From assembly GCA_030435675.1 (NCBI GenBank), contig CM059624.1, positions 5,976,769 through 6,040,768 on the forward strand: a stretch of DNA of 64,000 nucleotides, in the 5' to 3' direction. Source of the DNA: Steinernema hermaphroditum (lineage: Eukaryota > Nematoda > Chromadorea > Rhabditida > Steinernematidae). The position numbers and the translations under genes were made by a program. This document shows, in pieces, positions 46,973 to 59,414 of this stretch (its first letter is position 1; every line of letters begins with the position of its first letter). Under the pieces are notes generated by a model. It worked only from the letters and a program-made list of their open reading frames with translations, was not told the origin of the DNA and searched no databases.

Positions 46973-49900
46973 ATCGAAAGTGGACACCTCTCCCTTGCAT
47001 CGTTCGCTGAGAGCATCGATCATTGGGCAAGTGGCACGCAATCAGTCAAGTGAAGGGAGAAGAGCGAAAGGACGAAAATGATTTCATGGAAAAGGAGAAC
47101 AAATAGCGATTATTTTATTAATTGTTTTTGCGTAGATCAACGCTAAATGTTCAAGCTAAAGGTTCAAAGGGGCTCGATTTTTATGCAGCAAATGACGCAA
47201 CTTATGACATAATTTCGACATCCATGTCTTTATAACGAAGCGCTAACACTACAGAAGTGACAGGTGGGCGTATAGACGGATCGTGCTTTCTATGTAAATA
47301 ACAGTATCAGCACCACAAAGTCGTTTTAAAAAGACGGCTGAGCTGAAATAAACTGAAATCATTCAACTAAGCTTTGGTAGTCGATTCTGATTTTTTTATT
47401 TTGCAGGGGTAGATATAAAATATGGACTATGGATGAAGATGATTGTGGAGGGACGACCCTCACGGATAGACCCAGTTTCACTCCTGGACAGCCCAACAGG
47501 ATGGACATGGACAATCATGGATAAGCTATGAACGGATATGTCTTATATGAACGGATATGTCGATATGCGTCTTTTTCAGCGTTTCTTCTATTTCTCATTT
47601 AGGCAGTGGGCACCTCAAATTCAAAGTCAAAGTCGGATCACTAATTGCGGCAGAGCATAAGCACCTGATTCCGAAGCTTTGAAGTTCACTGCTTTTTCTA
47701 GCGAGTAAAAAATGTAAAAATGAATGATTCTAATTGCAACCAATAGCAGGTCATTATTTCAGAGAAGGGAACAAGAAGAAGGGAAACTACGAACACGACT
47801 ATTCAAAGTGAAGCTCGAACAGTGAATAGCACTGAAGCGGCGATCTATCTGTTCGAGTTATCACGCAAAAGTAAATACTGACTATCTAATGACTACCTTG
47901 CAAAACAACCGTGCAAACGTGCCACCTTAAAATCTCCTTTTAGAGTAAACATGATCGTAAACATCGATCACCCACTGGCGACAACAAATCATCTGCGCGG
48001 GCGGAGAGGTGAGTCGAAAAAGCGAAACGAAAACCGCCACAAGGCCGTCCATTTGGCGACCGATAGCTTGCTGCGTTGATAAGCGTCGTTTTGGCTGTGG
48101 GGATGGTGGCGACCCTTCGACCCCCTTCCTTCAGGCACAATTTGTCGCCGAAGCATCGAACGCTCAGATGAGAACAAACAATGCGCTATCTACAAAAAGT
48201 GTCCGCTTTCTCAGCTACACTACAAAAGAAAACGAGCAGTTTTGGGACTACGGAGAAGAGATGTGCCGGGACGGGTCGTAAGGAAGACGCCAAAGTAGAC
48301 TACAGTGCGTTCTGTCCGTAACGTGGTCCACTGTAGGGATCAAAGTACAAAGGCTGCAATCATGAGCGGAAATTCGTTTAATTGTTCGAAATGTCGATAA
48401 GAGCATACGGTTGCATAAAAAAACGAATTCGGCGAGTGATTGATGGTCGTCGAGTTGTCCTACCTTGTGAACGCACAGTGGAGTGACAAAGTTGCCAAGT
48501 GTTCTTCCCTGAGTTCTGTTTTGGGCTTAGAGTTCCCTGAACAGTGAAAAATTTGTCACTTTTCTGTTATTTTCAACGTTAGTCAATGTCATTTTAGATA
48601 GGTTTTGATGTTATTGGCATAATTTAGGAGGGCGAACTTTTGGACAGACGATGCAAGGCCCAGAAGCTTACTGATTTTAATGTTCTAGACTAATGATAGA
48701 CTAATGTGTTTAAGAATGCAGTCGCTTGTTCGCACCAGTGCTTATTCATTCCATATTTCATAACGCTGTGTATGACGCTCTGCATGCATTTGCCCGTCGA
48801 GAATCCCATCATTTGTGATTAAGGTACAAATATCGTGTAATGTACAAGTAATTAACCAACATTCAGCGGGTTCCAATTCTGGCCCGCACAATTACATTAT
48901 GCGCAGCTGTCGTTATTGCATTATCCATGTTTCATCGCACTACGACAGCCAAGGCATAGTTCTCGTCCACTGCAAGTTAATTTGAAGCAAAGTTTTCAAA
49001 ACGAATTCTTATACACAGAGCTTCCTGTTGTCCCAACAGGATAGTTTCTTCGCTGGTCACCTGGTGAATGGACTTTCCCCATAGGCCGAAAAGCGTCAAT
49101 GCTGCAACCTTGTGCTGCAGCCCTCGCAATTCTTTCCCCCAAATCGATCTTTGCGTTAATTAAGAGGATGGGGAATCCATGGGGACTTAGTCCAACTCGC
49201 GTTTAGTTGCACAAAAATTGACTCAATTTAAAACTCTGTTTCGAAGGCTCACTCCTGTCGCGGTCGGTCCCTCGCCGGCTCTATGAGTGTGCGGTCGTTC
49301 AGACGGCAAAGCCTCTGCCAAATGTGAGTGTTCCAGCTCCCAGAAGGAATCCGTCGCCATTTCCGGAGTTTCGTCGATTCCCAAATGCCCATGAAGCACG
49401 CCGTCTACGACCGGTTACATCAGGGATGAAGCCGCCAGAAAGAGACATCATTTGTTTTGTCTATCATTCGATTCAAGCAAAATGCCTTTGATTCGCGAAA
49501 TAAAATCGTTTATTTGCCGTATCACTGTAAATATACATTTCACATATTTTTCGTTTCAATGTTCGCAGAGAAGAAACCGAACGGTTTACGATGCGCTCAG
49601 CCACGTTGACTAAGCAGGAGATGGCCAGTGGAACGGCGACGCGAGCGTTTTTGCGGCGCTGAATGCAACACAGATGCAAAACAACTGCGGCGGCGGGGCC
49701 ACTGTCGCCCTGGTCGCTGATCTCCTTAGAAGCGTGTTCTCTGCCCACCAATTTTTTGTCTAATTTAAGCTCGAGTGAAGTAGCTATGCTTATCTCTATG
49801 ATAGAACATTGTTTATGTTCGTGCTTTCGACAAAATAGAGTAAACAAAATACTAGGTTGCTGGGTTATCCCCTTCCGCGCCTCGGATGAAATAAGAAACT

Positions 49901-51279
49901 GACCATGTTCGAGAGAGTTTCCTCTGTTTTGTGTTCGCCACTTACAAATTCTGGCAATGGAAACGTTCGCGCGTAAAATTCGTCACTGTGTGAAGCTTCC
50001 CAAATACAATTTAACAGCTGGAGCGTGCGATTTCGAACAACGACGGCGATTGAAGGTGCCGGAAGACTGTTTACTTTTTGTCAAACACGATTTTAGGAAA
50101 CCCTGTATTTCCTTCGCCAGTCAGTCTCTAAAACAAGAACGAAAATGTGGTGCATATTCAATACCAATCTTACGCTCACTCCTTATCAGCCTTTGTGTAC
50201 CTGTTTAAGCTGATTGGCTGGGCGATGCTCTTGAGAAGACTGGAATATTGCGCTTTTTGTTTATTTGCTCGCTTTCGGAGTTCTATCCCTAAAAGCGGCC
50301 ACCGAAAAGTTAACGGAGCGCCGAAAAGATTGTGATCAACCAGTTCTCCCTCAACGCCATATGGCTTCCACACAAACAGATTTCTTCCGAAAGGAGAAAC
50401 GCGGTGATTTGATCGTCACCGTATCACAAGATCTGTTTATGTCGGCGGCACTGACGGCTATGCTGCTGTGCGCCATCTCCCCTCCATCGCCTTTTTTTCT
50501 GTTGTGTTAGGTTGGTTCCAATCTCTAGCTCTTTGTGCGTCCATTTATCCCCACAAAGCGAACATAAAATTCATTGCAGAATTTCCAAATTTTTAAATCA
50601 CAAATTCAAAATATTCGTTAACTCTGCCACATCACATCGAACTCGGTGTTGAAGCTGACATGAGATGTCAGCCGCTATGTCAACCTCAAGGTCCACCTCT
50701 GTAATTATCCAGGAACAGGAACATGCTTTCGTTTTGGAAGTGTAGTCACAACAGAAACGTGTTTTGCATGCGACTCCTTCTTTCAGAAGTGAGTCTCAGA
50801 GGACAAAGTCCTCCTCGTTTATTTGCGCACCTCCTTATGTTTAAACAATGCGGTCTATTCAAATCAGGACTTGTCTTAATAGCCAGAATTAATCAAAAAA
50901 GGGCCTAAAGACTCCGCCGATGACGCGACCCTCGCCGCCACCGATCTGCCGCCAGCCGCTAACCCATCAGGCCAGGACACTCAGGAAGCAGTCGGCTGTA
51001 AAGCGAGCACCAGCTCGGCCGGTCTCTCCCTCCATCTTCCCTACCCTCTTGCTCTCGTGTTTTTTCAATCACGCTGAAAAGGTCATAGAAGGGTCCAACC
51101 CCGGGACACCTTAAGGGCGCGCAAAGAGGAACTCGGATGAGATCCTTCCGGGTTGGACAGAGCACAGAGAGATGCGTAAATCAATGAGAACCAATTGATC
51201 CCATCTCTGTCGAATCTCATGTGGTTGTTTAAAATGGAAGGGTACAACCTCGGGTTGAACAGAGCACTCTGCCGATGAA

Positions 51280-51360
51280 TACAAAAACATAGCGCTCCTT
51301 TCCCAAAACAGAAGGCGCGAGGAGCGCCTCTTGAAGTGATACACTGGCTGTGAGGGCTGC
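51280..51360. repeat. repeat pair, copy 1
   Basis: Shares CAAAAACATAGCGCTCCT, CCCAAAACAG and CGCCTCTTGAAGTGA...CTGGCTG-GAGGGC with 51534-51624 in the same orientation. Confidence 0.65.
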
Positions 51361-51533
51361 GAGGACCATTGCAAATGCATGCAAACCGAGCGTTGCATCG
51401 GTCTCTTTTCCCACGATCTTCCACCTTTGTACGTTCAGCCCTACCGGCAAATGCTGTAAACATGGTCATAAAGGCGATAAGAGAACGTTAAATCGATACT
51501 ACTGTAGCGAAAGAGAAGCAGGAAAGGGAGGAA

Positions 51534-51624
51534 TCCAAAAACATAGCGCTCCTCTCCCAAAACAGGAGGCTATTATATCGCGTTCGCGAACAACGCCTCT
51601 TGAAGTGAGACTGGCTGCGAGGGC
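51534..51624. repeat. repeat pair, copy 2
   Basis: Direct copy of 51280-51360 with a short extra segment (CTATTATATCGCGTTCGCGA) in the middle, about 255 bp downstream. Confidence 0.65.
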
Positions 51625-52984
51625 GAGTCAGGTAGCGTCAAAAAATACAGGTCGGCGCTACGATAGCAGACATGAATACATTTTTCCTTCCCTTTTCCAA
51701 TGCCTCCAAAAATGACACTAACTATTTATGAAAAGAAACGGAACTATTTATAACATCTCTAAAAGGGCAATTATATTTAGCAGATTTATACATTTTCTTG
51801 TACTGGTTCTACACTGACATAAGGAAATGTCCTCTTAGAACGCATTGACGTCAAAAATCATTGCAATTTTCATGCGCCAAGAGATAGATATGTCGCACTG
51901 GCCAATTATTTCGGGATACGGTATGAGAAAGACGATGTTTATGCTTTTCCCGTTTCATTTTTTTGTTTATTTCCCTGTTTAGCGTCCAGTAGTTGGCAGC
52001 GCTCTGCCGACCCAACGTTGCCATCTCTGATTACGGGCCGGTTTAGGCAGAGGAGAGGAAATTTGAGACGTGGCAGCCTGTCATTGGCCGCGTCAACATC
52101 CAATCACGTGCGGTGCCGCCCCTCCGAGGCTCTGGCTCCACCCTCTTTTAGGAGTACTAAAGGCCGGTTCCGCGGCCAGATCTTCATTCTCTCCAGGCTG
52201 ACACGTTCCCGGCTTCCTCTTCTGTTTTTTCTGTTTTTTTTATCTGCCTCGTGACTTCGGCGTGTCCGAGCTGCAGGACTGCAGTTCCCCTTGAGGGTCT
52301 GCACCCCCCGCTCTCGGCCCTTCTTCGGTCTGCTTTTCTCCAACTCTGCCTATGTGTCCGATGTCTCCGAGGGGCAAGAGGCACTGAGTTTGTGGGAAGT
52401 CGGCCGAAACGAGGACCGAGGGTCAGCAGGGACACCCGAAATCGTATCTGCCTCGTGAGCAGATCTTTCGGGACACAATAGCTTCCGCATACATACATAC
52501 CTTCTCCCTCCCTCACTCGTTCTCCTTGTTTCTCGATGGCGTGGTCGCGCTGCGTGAACCATTCGATCTACTCTACTGTCACAGCTTCTCTATTTCAGAT
52601 TTCGATTCGACGCGGCGACCGAGGCGATCCAAAACATCGAAAGGAACGGCATCGCACATCGGGACATTTCACTGACTCACTTCAGAAAGCACAAAACTGA
52701 CAGGGACTCCTTAGCCTATTAGCTTTCGATTAGGCTGGCTTTCAGATTGAGTGATTGACATACACCAAAACATGAATCCTCTGAAAGTTCTGTTTCTTTA
52801 TTACGACTGTCAGAAGTGAGTTCAGGAAACAACATAGAAGGACTACTTAGGTAACTTTTCACAAGCTCGATTGGCCCAAAAGTATTCTAGGTTAGGCTCG
52901 TTTTGAGGTTTTTTAATGTTTTATGTTAGGTAATATTCTTCGGATTCGATTCATTTGATTCATTTGCACTTCAGCGACCCCTTT

Positions 52985-53205
52985 GATATTTCTCTATGAC
53001 TCTAGAAAGATGTTTCAGCTTTTTATTAAATACTGCGACGTTTCTAAATTATTCATACCCTCCTAGCGTCTAAAAACTCTGTTTTTTTATATGGAATCTG
53101 CTCTGAGAGTTCGCCCATAGAAACGGATTTGGCTTTGCTTCTACGAAAAAGGGACTCTTTCTGTTTTTGATCATTGACATGCAGCGAGCAATGTTTGAGC
53201 GCTTT
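52985..53205. repeat. diverged tandem duplication, unit 1
   Basis: Begins CTCTATGACTCTAGAAAGAT (52992). It then carries AAATTATTCATACCC, GTCTAAAAACTCTGTTT and TTTGGCTTTGCTTCTACGAA in the same order as unit 2, offset about 311 bp. Confidence 0.7.
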
Positions 53206-53294
53206 AAAGTCGCCATTGACCAGTGATTTCTTCTGCGATCTGTTTCTTAATCGATTCACTTGCATTCTTTAGTCCTAGAGATTTAGCTCTACAT

Positions 53295-53510
53295 TGATAT
53301 TGCTCTATGACTCTAGAAAGATGTTTCAGGGTATTATATACCGCGTCGTCTCCAAAATATTATCCAAATTATTGATACCCACATTTTGTCTAAAAATTCT
53401 GTTTCTTATTAGCAATATGTTCTCTGACTGTCCCACGGAAAAGAATTTCGCTTTGCTTATTAGAAAAAGAGACTTTTGGTCATTCACATACAGTGAAAAA
53501 TGTTTGCGCA
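53295..53510. repeat. diverged tandem duplication, unit 2
   Basis: Begins CTCTATGACTCTAGAAAGAT (53303), followed by AAATTATTGATACCC, GTCTAAAAATTCTGTTT and TTTCGCTTTGCTTATTAGAA. Clearly homologous to unit 1 but diverged; the function is unknown. Confidence 0.7.
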
Positions 53511-55412
53511 CTCGGGTAGGGTACAGTGCGGCGACAAGAACGCCTCAAAAAGAGCGCCTCGAAGAACAGCGCCGCGAAAAAAAAGAACGCCTTAAAAAAG
53601 AGCGCGAATTTCCTTAGTCCAAGTTACACTAGTTTGATGAATGTAAATATGGTGTGTTCAGGTTTTAAGATACATGTCTAGACATCTGCGGGTTGAAACG
53701 AGCTTATATACGCTTTGCATATGTCCTAGATCTAGGCTTAGCTTAGGTTCCGGCATAAAAATATGTCCAGATATCTGAGATTGCGGGCGAGCGAAGCGGG
53801 CCCCGTATTCACCTTGCGCATGGGCTAACGTCCAGGCTTGGCTTAGGACTATTCCTATTAATTTATTCCTATTGATCCACTCTTCTTATGGTGCTCTTTT
53901 TTGAGGCGCTTTTGTCACGTAATCATAGGGTGCACTTCTAATGTGTTCATATGTGTTGACTGTTTTTGGACAAAATAACGTTCAAGATCCTTGGATGCCA
54001 ATCAGACGTGATTTCTATTTCTAGAAAATACTAATGTTCACAGGATAGCGCTTAGATTCTGTTGATTTCGAAAACGGGCACTGTTTAAGCTAACTAAAGT
54101 ATAGCGCTCTAATGGTTTGCTCCTCCTTAGCACTATCTAAGGTTCGAAGGTGTATTTGGGAGATTTGGCCTAAGAGTTTAGGTTCAGGTTAATGTTCGTC
54201 AGACATCAAGTTTAGGTGCGCTCCGGTTACATGAACTTATCGCACAATCTCAAACTACTAGGGGCAAGCCTAAAGCTGTAAGAGAAGCATGTCTAAAGAT
54301 TCATACCAGGAACAAGCGCGCTAAATTCATGTAACCGTAAGGCACGGCGCATAGCTAACAGCAAAGAATCACGGATAAACTGCCTTAAAGTACGTATCCC
54401 TCATTAGGACATAATGTTAAAAAAGAAATTAGAGAACATAGTGATGTATGAAAGTAAGGCAAGAACGCCTCAGGACTCAAAGTTTACGCGAAACCACCGT
54501 ACTTTTCTCTTTTTTACCGAACGGTTAATAACGGTTTGACTCTTCCGCTTCCCGTCGCGACGAATTTATCGAAAGCACATCAAACATGTCAGTTAACTTC
54601 CTCTCCATTTTCAGAGATCAGATACCAAAAATGAATTCTGCAAAGAGTCACGTCCACGCCAATCAAAGAAACTCAGTAAGTGTGTGGTTCATATCGGTGG
54701 AAACGGGAGGGAGACGGCGCGGTGGCGTTTTGTTCGGACTGCTGATAAGAAGGTGTCCTCCGCGGCGCTTTTGCACGACAGTCGGCCGAGTGTTTTGCAA
54801 CAACTGACTCAGCGCGACCGGCAACCCGGCTTTTTGTATCGGAACAGAGGCGCCGTCTTTGTTGCCTTTTGATTTATCGCCGTCTGTCCGTGAGCGATCA
54901 ATCAACGGACGTCGATAAAAAACTTCCTGCCGGTCAGATGACAGCTGTTGTCACGCGTTCGCGGTCAAGGATTCCTTCAAAGATACCCTTTTCGCCTTCA
55001 CTTTTCAAAACTTTGCCGGCATCCGGCTCTGTTCTATATCTAACTGCATTCGGAATGTTCCCAAGCTGATCAGTGCGTGTAGTTTTCTCATGTTATTCCC
55101 GAAAGATCTTATGATAATAGAGTCCAGTTTGCTTTCCGGTCCCTTCCTTCCAATTTCACTCAGCTGACTTACCTTTTGCTGATAAGTCACTATTTTTAGC
55201 TGACGGTCGGTTATGGTTGTGATCGGAGGCCGACATCAACAGCTGGCCCTGCCCAGCCGGAGAAGAAGGCACGATGGCCGCTGGCCACTCCTGCGAACAA
55301 TGCTCTACTGAAAAAACGTCTTGAAAGAGAAAGTAAACAAAAGTGATCCATTTGTGATCACGAACGTATCACTTTAGCGCCGCTGACCACAACTACAGGG
55401 ACGGAGAATGAA

Positions 55413-57444
55413 ATGAACGCGAGCACACAGGCATCGCCCATTCAGGTAGCCTCTACATTTATTTTTAAATCACTGCTTGTAACAAAATTTGATTTCTTCT
55501 GATATTCCCATATAGGGCTGCCGGAGGCCTATACTATATCCAACAAGTATCTAAGTCGCAGTTGAAAATGAGCAGTGGTTTTGAGGGCAATCAAAAGTAT
55601 CAAACATTGGGCCCTCCCCTCTGGCCCAGTGAAACACCAAATCCGGTTCCTTGTTCTTTCCTTATTTTGAATAAGAAAAAGAGATTTTTCTAGATGTCAT
55701 GCAAACTGTAGCTAAGAGGTTACTCTATCCCAAACACTTTTCGTCCCCGTACTTCTTTAATGTTGCATATAGCATAGTGGCATATCGCTTTTTCGACCAC
55801 AACTCAATCTTCGGCTTCTTTTCTTAAGCTATCACCAAGTAGTCCAACGGATCCCATAGCTACGGTCCCCCCGTTATGTGAGAAAGGGTATTGTCCTTTT
55901 TAAGTTTTAAATTTAGAAAGGGGTCGAGGTGTTACAACTTATGCAAGTGTGAAAAGTGTACAAATCGGGGTGACCATTTGATTTGTGCTGTTTATGGTGC
56001 TTAGAGCATACAAATGCACAGTGTGACACCGTAGTCGCCGGCTTTGTTGAAATGAGATAAAACACCTCAAACAATCTGACATAACATAATTGTTAACTAT
56101 AGTCCTTATCAAAAGTCAGATTTGTATTTTTTAAAATCGTTTTTAGTCGGCCCAGACTCAAAGAAGAGATATCACTCTAAGCGAATTCCACTCTTCGGGA
56201 TTCCAACCCAGCCCCGAAGATGGAAAAGCAGCGGAATTCAAAAGGAGAGCCGCCGAAATGAGTGAGTGATGCTAGGACAATCACTGGGGCAAGACGGACA
56301 ATTCAGGGAAGAAGCCTCCTCCCCCAACGATTCCACAAGTGCGCTGTCGAGGACGACCTCGGAAAGACAACCGTGTCCCATATCAACAATCGAGATGTCA
56401 AACTCCAAGGTCCAACAAGTGGACACGCGTTGCGAAGTGTCCTACAATGGAGGCTCGCCAGTTGAAGTATGGCGCCCAGGAGCAGTTCTCCATGGCACCC
56501 TCTCTCGATGCTCTCGACGTCCAGCTCGGCTACACCGAGGAGAGAACGAAGAATAAGCTCCGTCTTGTGAAGCCCTCCATCAGAGAGTCCGTGAGCGTTT
56601 CTCTTCCCATTTCCTCCACTGCATGCGCCTCGTTCCGATGCAAAGAAAGTAGGACTAACTTGTCGAAATTTGTATTTAACCCTTGAGAAACCCAGGCGTG
56701 AGCATCAGTGAAGAGTTTGATGTGCATGGGTCCAGGCCTCATCAACACCAAATCGTCTCTGCCGTTGTGAGGCCATTCCTGCGTGTGAGGGCGACCTTTA
56801 AAATGCCGGGAAAGGTGACGCAAGGTAAAATGCACCGTACCTTTCCCCTCTTACCTTTGAAATTTGAAACATTTGCCTACATCGAGTGTTTCTAGGAGTT
56901 CGCACCACCCCTACCACACCACTGCCGGCTCCGTTGACGAAACGCATCGAAGAACCACCAGCTGCCAGAGCCCCTCGGAAGCCAGGGCGGTCAAGATGGC
57001 TAGTACATCGGTTGGTGCTTTCCTGAATCCATCAAATAGTTCTTCATTTAGACCCCAACTCTGATGAGGAAAACTTCGGCCTTCTTGTGGGCACCAGGAG
57101 TCGATCTCCGTCAGTTAGTAGTTTGGTAACCACCCATGTTGAAATGATCTTCTAATGGCTTTTTACTACAGAATAAGCTGCAGAGAGACCAGCAAACAGA
57201 AGAAAATAGAAGAAGAAAGGTGAGTAGACCTTCTTCTCATCAAAAACTAAGTGCACTATTTCAGGGAGCCCTTCAGAGCAGTCTGCTAAAGAAGGCGCAG
57301 AAGAGATGTCTTCTGCGTTCGGGCGCGTTCCCAAGCTGCCCGCCAGAGTACGCCAAGAGAAACCGTTCTGCGGGAGCTTTCGTTTGGGAATATGGACGCA
57401 CTCTCTGCAAGCAGTGCGCTTTTGGCGTTTGTGCTTGCCGTTAA
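55413..57444 (+). CDS. AT-hook protein, unknown function (278 aa)
   Basis: Seven exons give one open frame: 55413-55445, 56147-56261, 56307-56586, 56896-57002, 57052-57125, 57172-57219 and 57265-57444. The N-terminal third ends in a proline/basic stretch (RKKPPPPTIPQV) followed by an AT-hook core, CRGRPRKD, which binds the minor groove of AT-rich DNA. Next come KWTRVAKCPTMEARQLKYGA, a Ser/His-rich part, RSRSPSVSSL, a charged helix (RDQQTEENRRRK) and a cysteine-bearing C-terminus (RTLCKQCAFGVCACR) that could bind metal. A nuclear role is likely. The donor after exon 3 is the weak point: GTCCGT at 56587 keeps the frame, while the better-looking GTGAGC at 56591 does not with the acceptor used. 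First intron is 701 nt. No family recognised. Confidence 0.7.
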
Positions 57445-57774
57445 ACTGTACATATTGTAAACATCTGTATATTGATTAAATTTGTATTTTCTCTTATGCT
57501 TTTCACGAAGAGTATCTGCTCTTTATACCTGCATTTATGCGTTTAGTATGAGTAACGTGATTTCCAGGGAGCTACTTCTTTGCGATATACAGTAACCTTG
57601 CAGTAAACAGTAGGCATTTATGAGAATTTTGAATTTTTTGTGATCAGTTTCAGAGCATATTTAGCTGTCCAGAAATGATAAGTTCACCGATTTTTTGTGC
57701 ATATTTCTCCTAATTTTTGCTGTTATTCATCTTTTTACTGTATTATAGAATTATTTTTCTTCTTCTTAATCAGC

Positions 57775-58020
57775 TACGTGACTTGATTTGGCATGCTTCG
57801 GGATAATTTCATGAGCGTATCCGGGATAACTCGTCTCATGCCTTCTGCATCGCATTCCTCAGCTATTAAACAATGAGATATGTGCTTTCCGCGGGCGTAG
57901 ACGCCGATGATCCCCAGAGGTGCTCGATGGGAGTCATACCCGAATTTCTCGTTAGCCAGCTTAGCACGGGGATGTTTTGCTCTTCTAACCATTGTTCGTG
58001 CTTTTCTTCATACAATTAGT
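57775..58020 (-). pseudogene. Tc1/mariner transposase C-terminal relic
   Basis: On the minus strand one frame reads EEQNIPVLSWLTRNSGMTPI then EHLWG, matching the family's W-P-x-R-SPDLNPIEHLWG block that ends at the third catalytic acidic region. After a frame change, MRRVIPDTLMKLSRSMPNQV matches the usual ending (W-x-x-I ... L-x-x-SMP-x-R). The expected SPDL is altered (NSGM) and frames are broken, so it is inactive. The N-terminal and first catalytic parts were not found nearby. Confidence 0.65.
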
Positions 58021-58295
58021 GCGATGTTTTCGGTTCTTAGTCTAACAAGGGAACATTTAAGGTGCCCCAGCCGATTTGTCCCCTAGTACTACACGTGGAA
58101 TGTTTTAACCCTTCAAAATACTAGCGGCCCATGGGTAATTGGCAGTGGGAAATGTAGTTTTATAATCGTGCAGCACGGTTATATTGATTGTATATCCTTA
58201 ATGGAAAGTTGTCTGTGAGGATTGGTGGTAAAGGTACTGGTTTCGAATCTTTTGCTCTCCGGATCGAACCCTTGCGGGAGCACTGAAAGAGGCCT

Positions 58296-58560
58296 CAACT
58301 AAAACTGACCTCAAAACTGGCTCTGTTGTGACTTCATAGTTCTGTGCTAAGCGTCTTGCTCAAGAGGCGGTTCACGTGCGCTCGATTCCCATACGATTCC
58401 CAGGGCCATAATTTTTTAACCTCTAGTCTTTTACTGTATTCCGTCACAAAAAAAAACATATGAGAAAATCAGGAAACCAAGTTATATTTCATGTCCGTAT
58501 GCCTACTATCGACAGCATTAGGTAAAGGATTAGAGCCATCTTGAGGTCAGTTTTAGTCAC
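58296..58560. repeat. inverted repeat pair with about 207-bp spacer
   Basis: AACTAAAACTGACCTCAAAA at 58296-58315 (continuing ...TGGCTCT to about 58324) is the near-exact inverted copy of AGAGCCATCTTGAGGTCAGT at 58532-58551 (to about 58560). It may be a further non-autonomous element. The enclosed DNA includes short tRNA-like words but no foldable tRNA. Confidence 0.55.
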
Positions 58561-59310
58561 GGAGAGTCAACCGTTCTGCCGACTCTTAGGCGTCTTGTGA
58601 TCAAGTTTATTAGGAAGACAGCGGCAGAACAAAGACAGAATGACCTCGTCAATCTCGCTAGAATTGAATTTCTTGTAAAGATGAATGATGTGTGGGGATC
58701 AACTGACCCTTTTTCTCCTTTCACCTCCCACAACATTACTCAGGAAGCGTCGGCAGAGCCGATGTTCCTGTCATACTAGATATCATATTTCAATTATCAT
58801 ACTTCGCGTACATATCATATATCTGTTTATTTTGAATATGCGCTTCTTGTCCTCGCAAAAATTGTTACAAAACTGACAAAGAAACCAATTGTGTAATTTC
58901 CTGGGAAATATTCCCAGAAGGGCTTTGTTATTTCGTAAGACACAACGCAGGATTTCGTAGCAAATAATTTGTCTTTCATTCGAAAGTGGAATTTACCGAG
59001 TTTAGTGAAAAAACGGCGCGGTTCTTGTAATGTTGCGGAGAGAGGTAATAGAAAGTAATAGTAAAAGTAATAGAAAAAAGTAATAGAGAGATAGAAGGGA
59101 GCATACGAATTTAGCAACTAAAGGCTTACAACAGGTCCTTCACGACCCCAATCGTTGAGCCATTTTAGCTATTTCCGTGGGTCGTACTTCTCATTCCCAT
59201 CTACTTGAGCACCACAATTAACGCGCCAGAATATCATTCAGATGTAGTTTATGGATTTTGTCATAAAGATTCAATTACCACAGTCCAAGCATGCTTGCAA
59301 TATTCCTATC

Positions 59311-59414
59311 TACAGGGTGTTCAGAAAGTTCTGCAACACAAGAATGCTTTTTGCTGCGTTTTGTTCCAATAATCACCGCATTCTTGTGTTGCAGAACTTT
59401 CTGAACACCCTGTA
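59311..59414. mobile_element. perfect-hairpin mariner-type MITE (104 bp)
   Basis: Two 37-bp arms (59311-59347 and 59378-59414) are exact inverted complements around a 30-bp loop. The outer end is TACAGGGTGTTCAGAAAGTT, the CAGGGTGTTC-type terminus flanked by TA that is common in mariner-family elements. It has no coding capacity. Perfect arm identity suggests recent arrival or gene conversion between the arms. Confidence 0.85.

Larger units (their letters stand above)
45836..55412. other. 9.6-kb gene desert
   Basis: No gene is supported on either strand: frames are short, stops are frequent and no splice-linked chain of conserved-looking exons could be built. It holds the GATA-motif cluster (46378-46972), a repeat pair near 51.3 and 51.6 kb, and a diverged tandem duplication near 53.0-53.5 kb. 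Inverted GCGCCTCAAAAAAGAGC-type sequences lie at 53.53 and 53.9 kb. It probably contains distal regulatory DNA of the flanking genes or a lineage-specific repeat accumulation. Confidence 0.5.

Noticed and set aside
56530..56835. Minus-strand 101-codon frame
   Set aside because: It is the shadow of the AT-hook gene exon and intron; the plus-strand model explains the region better.
58200..58400. tRNA-like words (GGTTTCGAATC, GGGTTCGATCC)
   Set aside because: No acceptor, D and anticodon arms can be drawn around them at the right spacing, so no tRNA is called.
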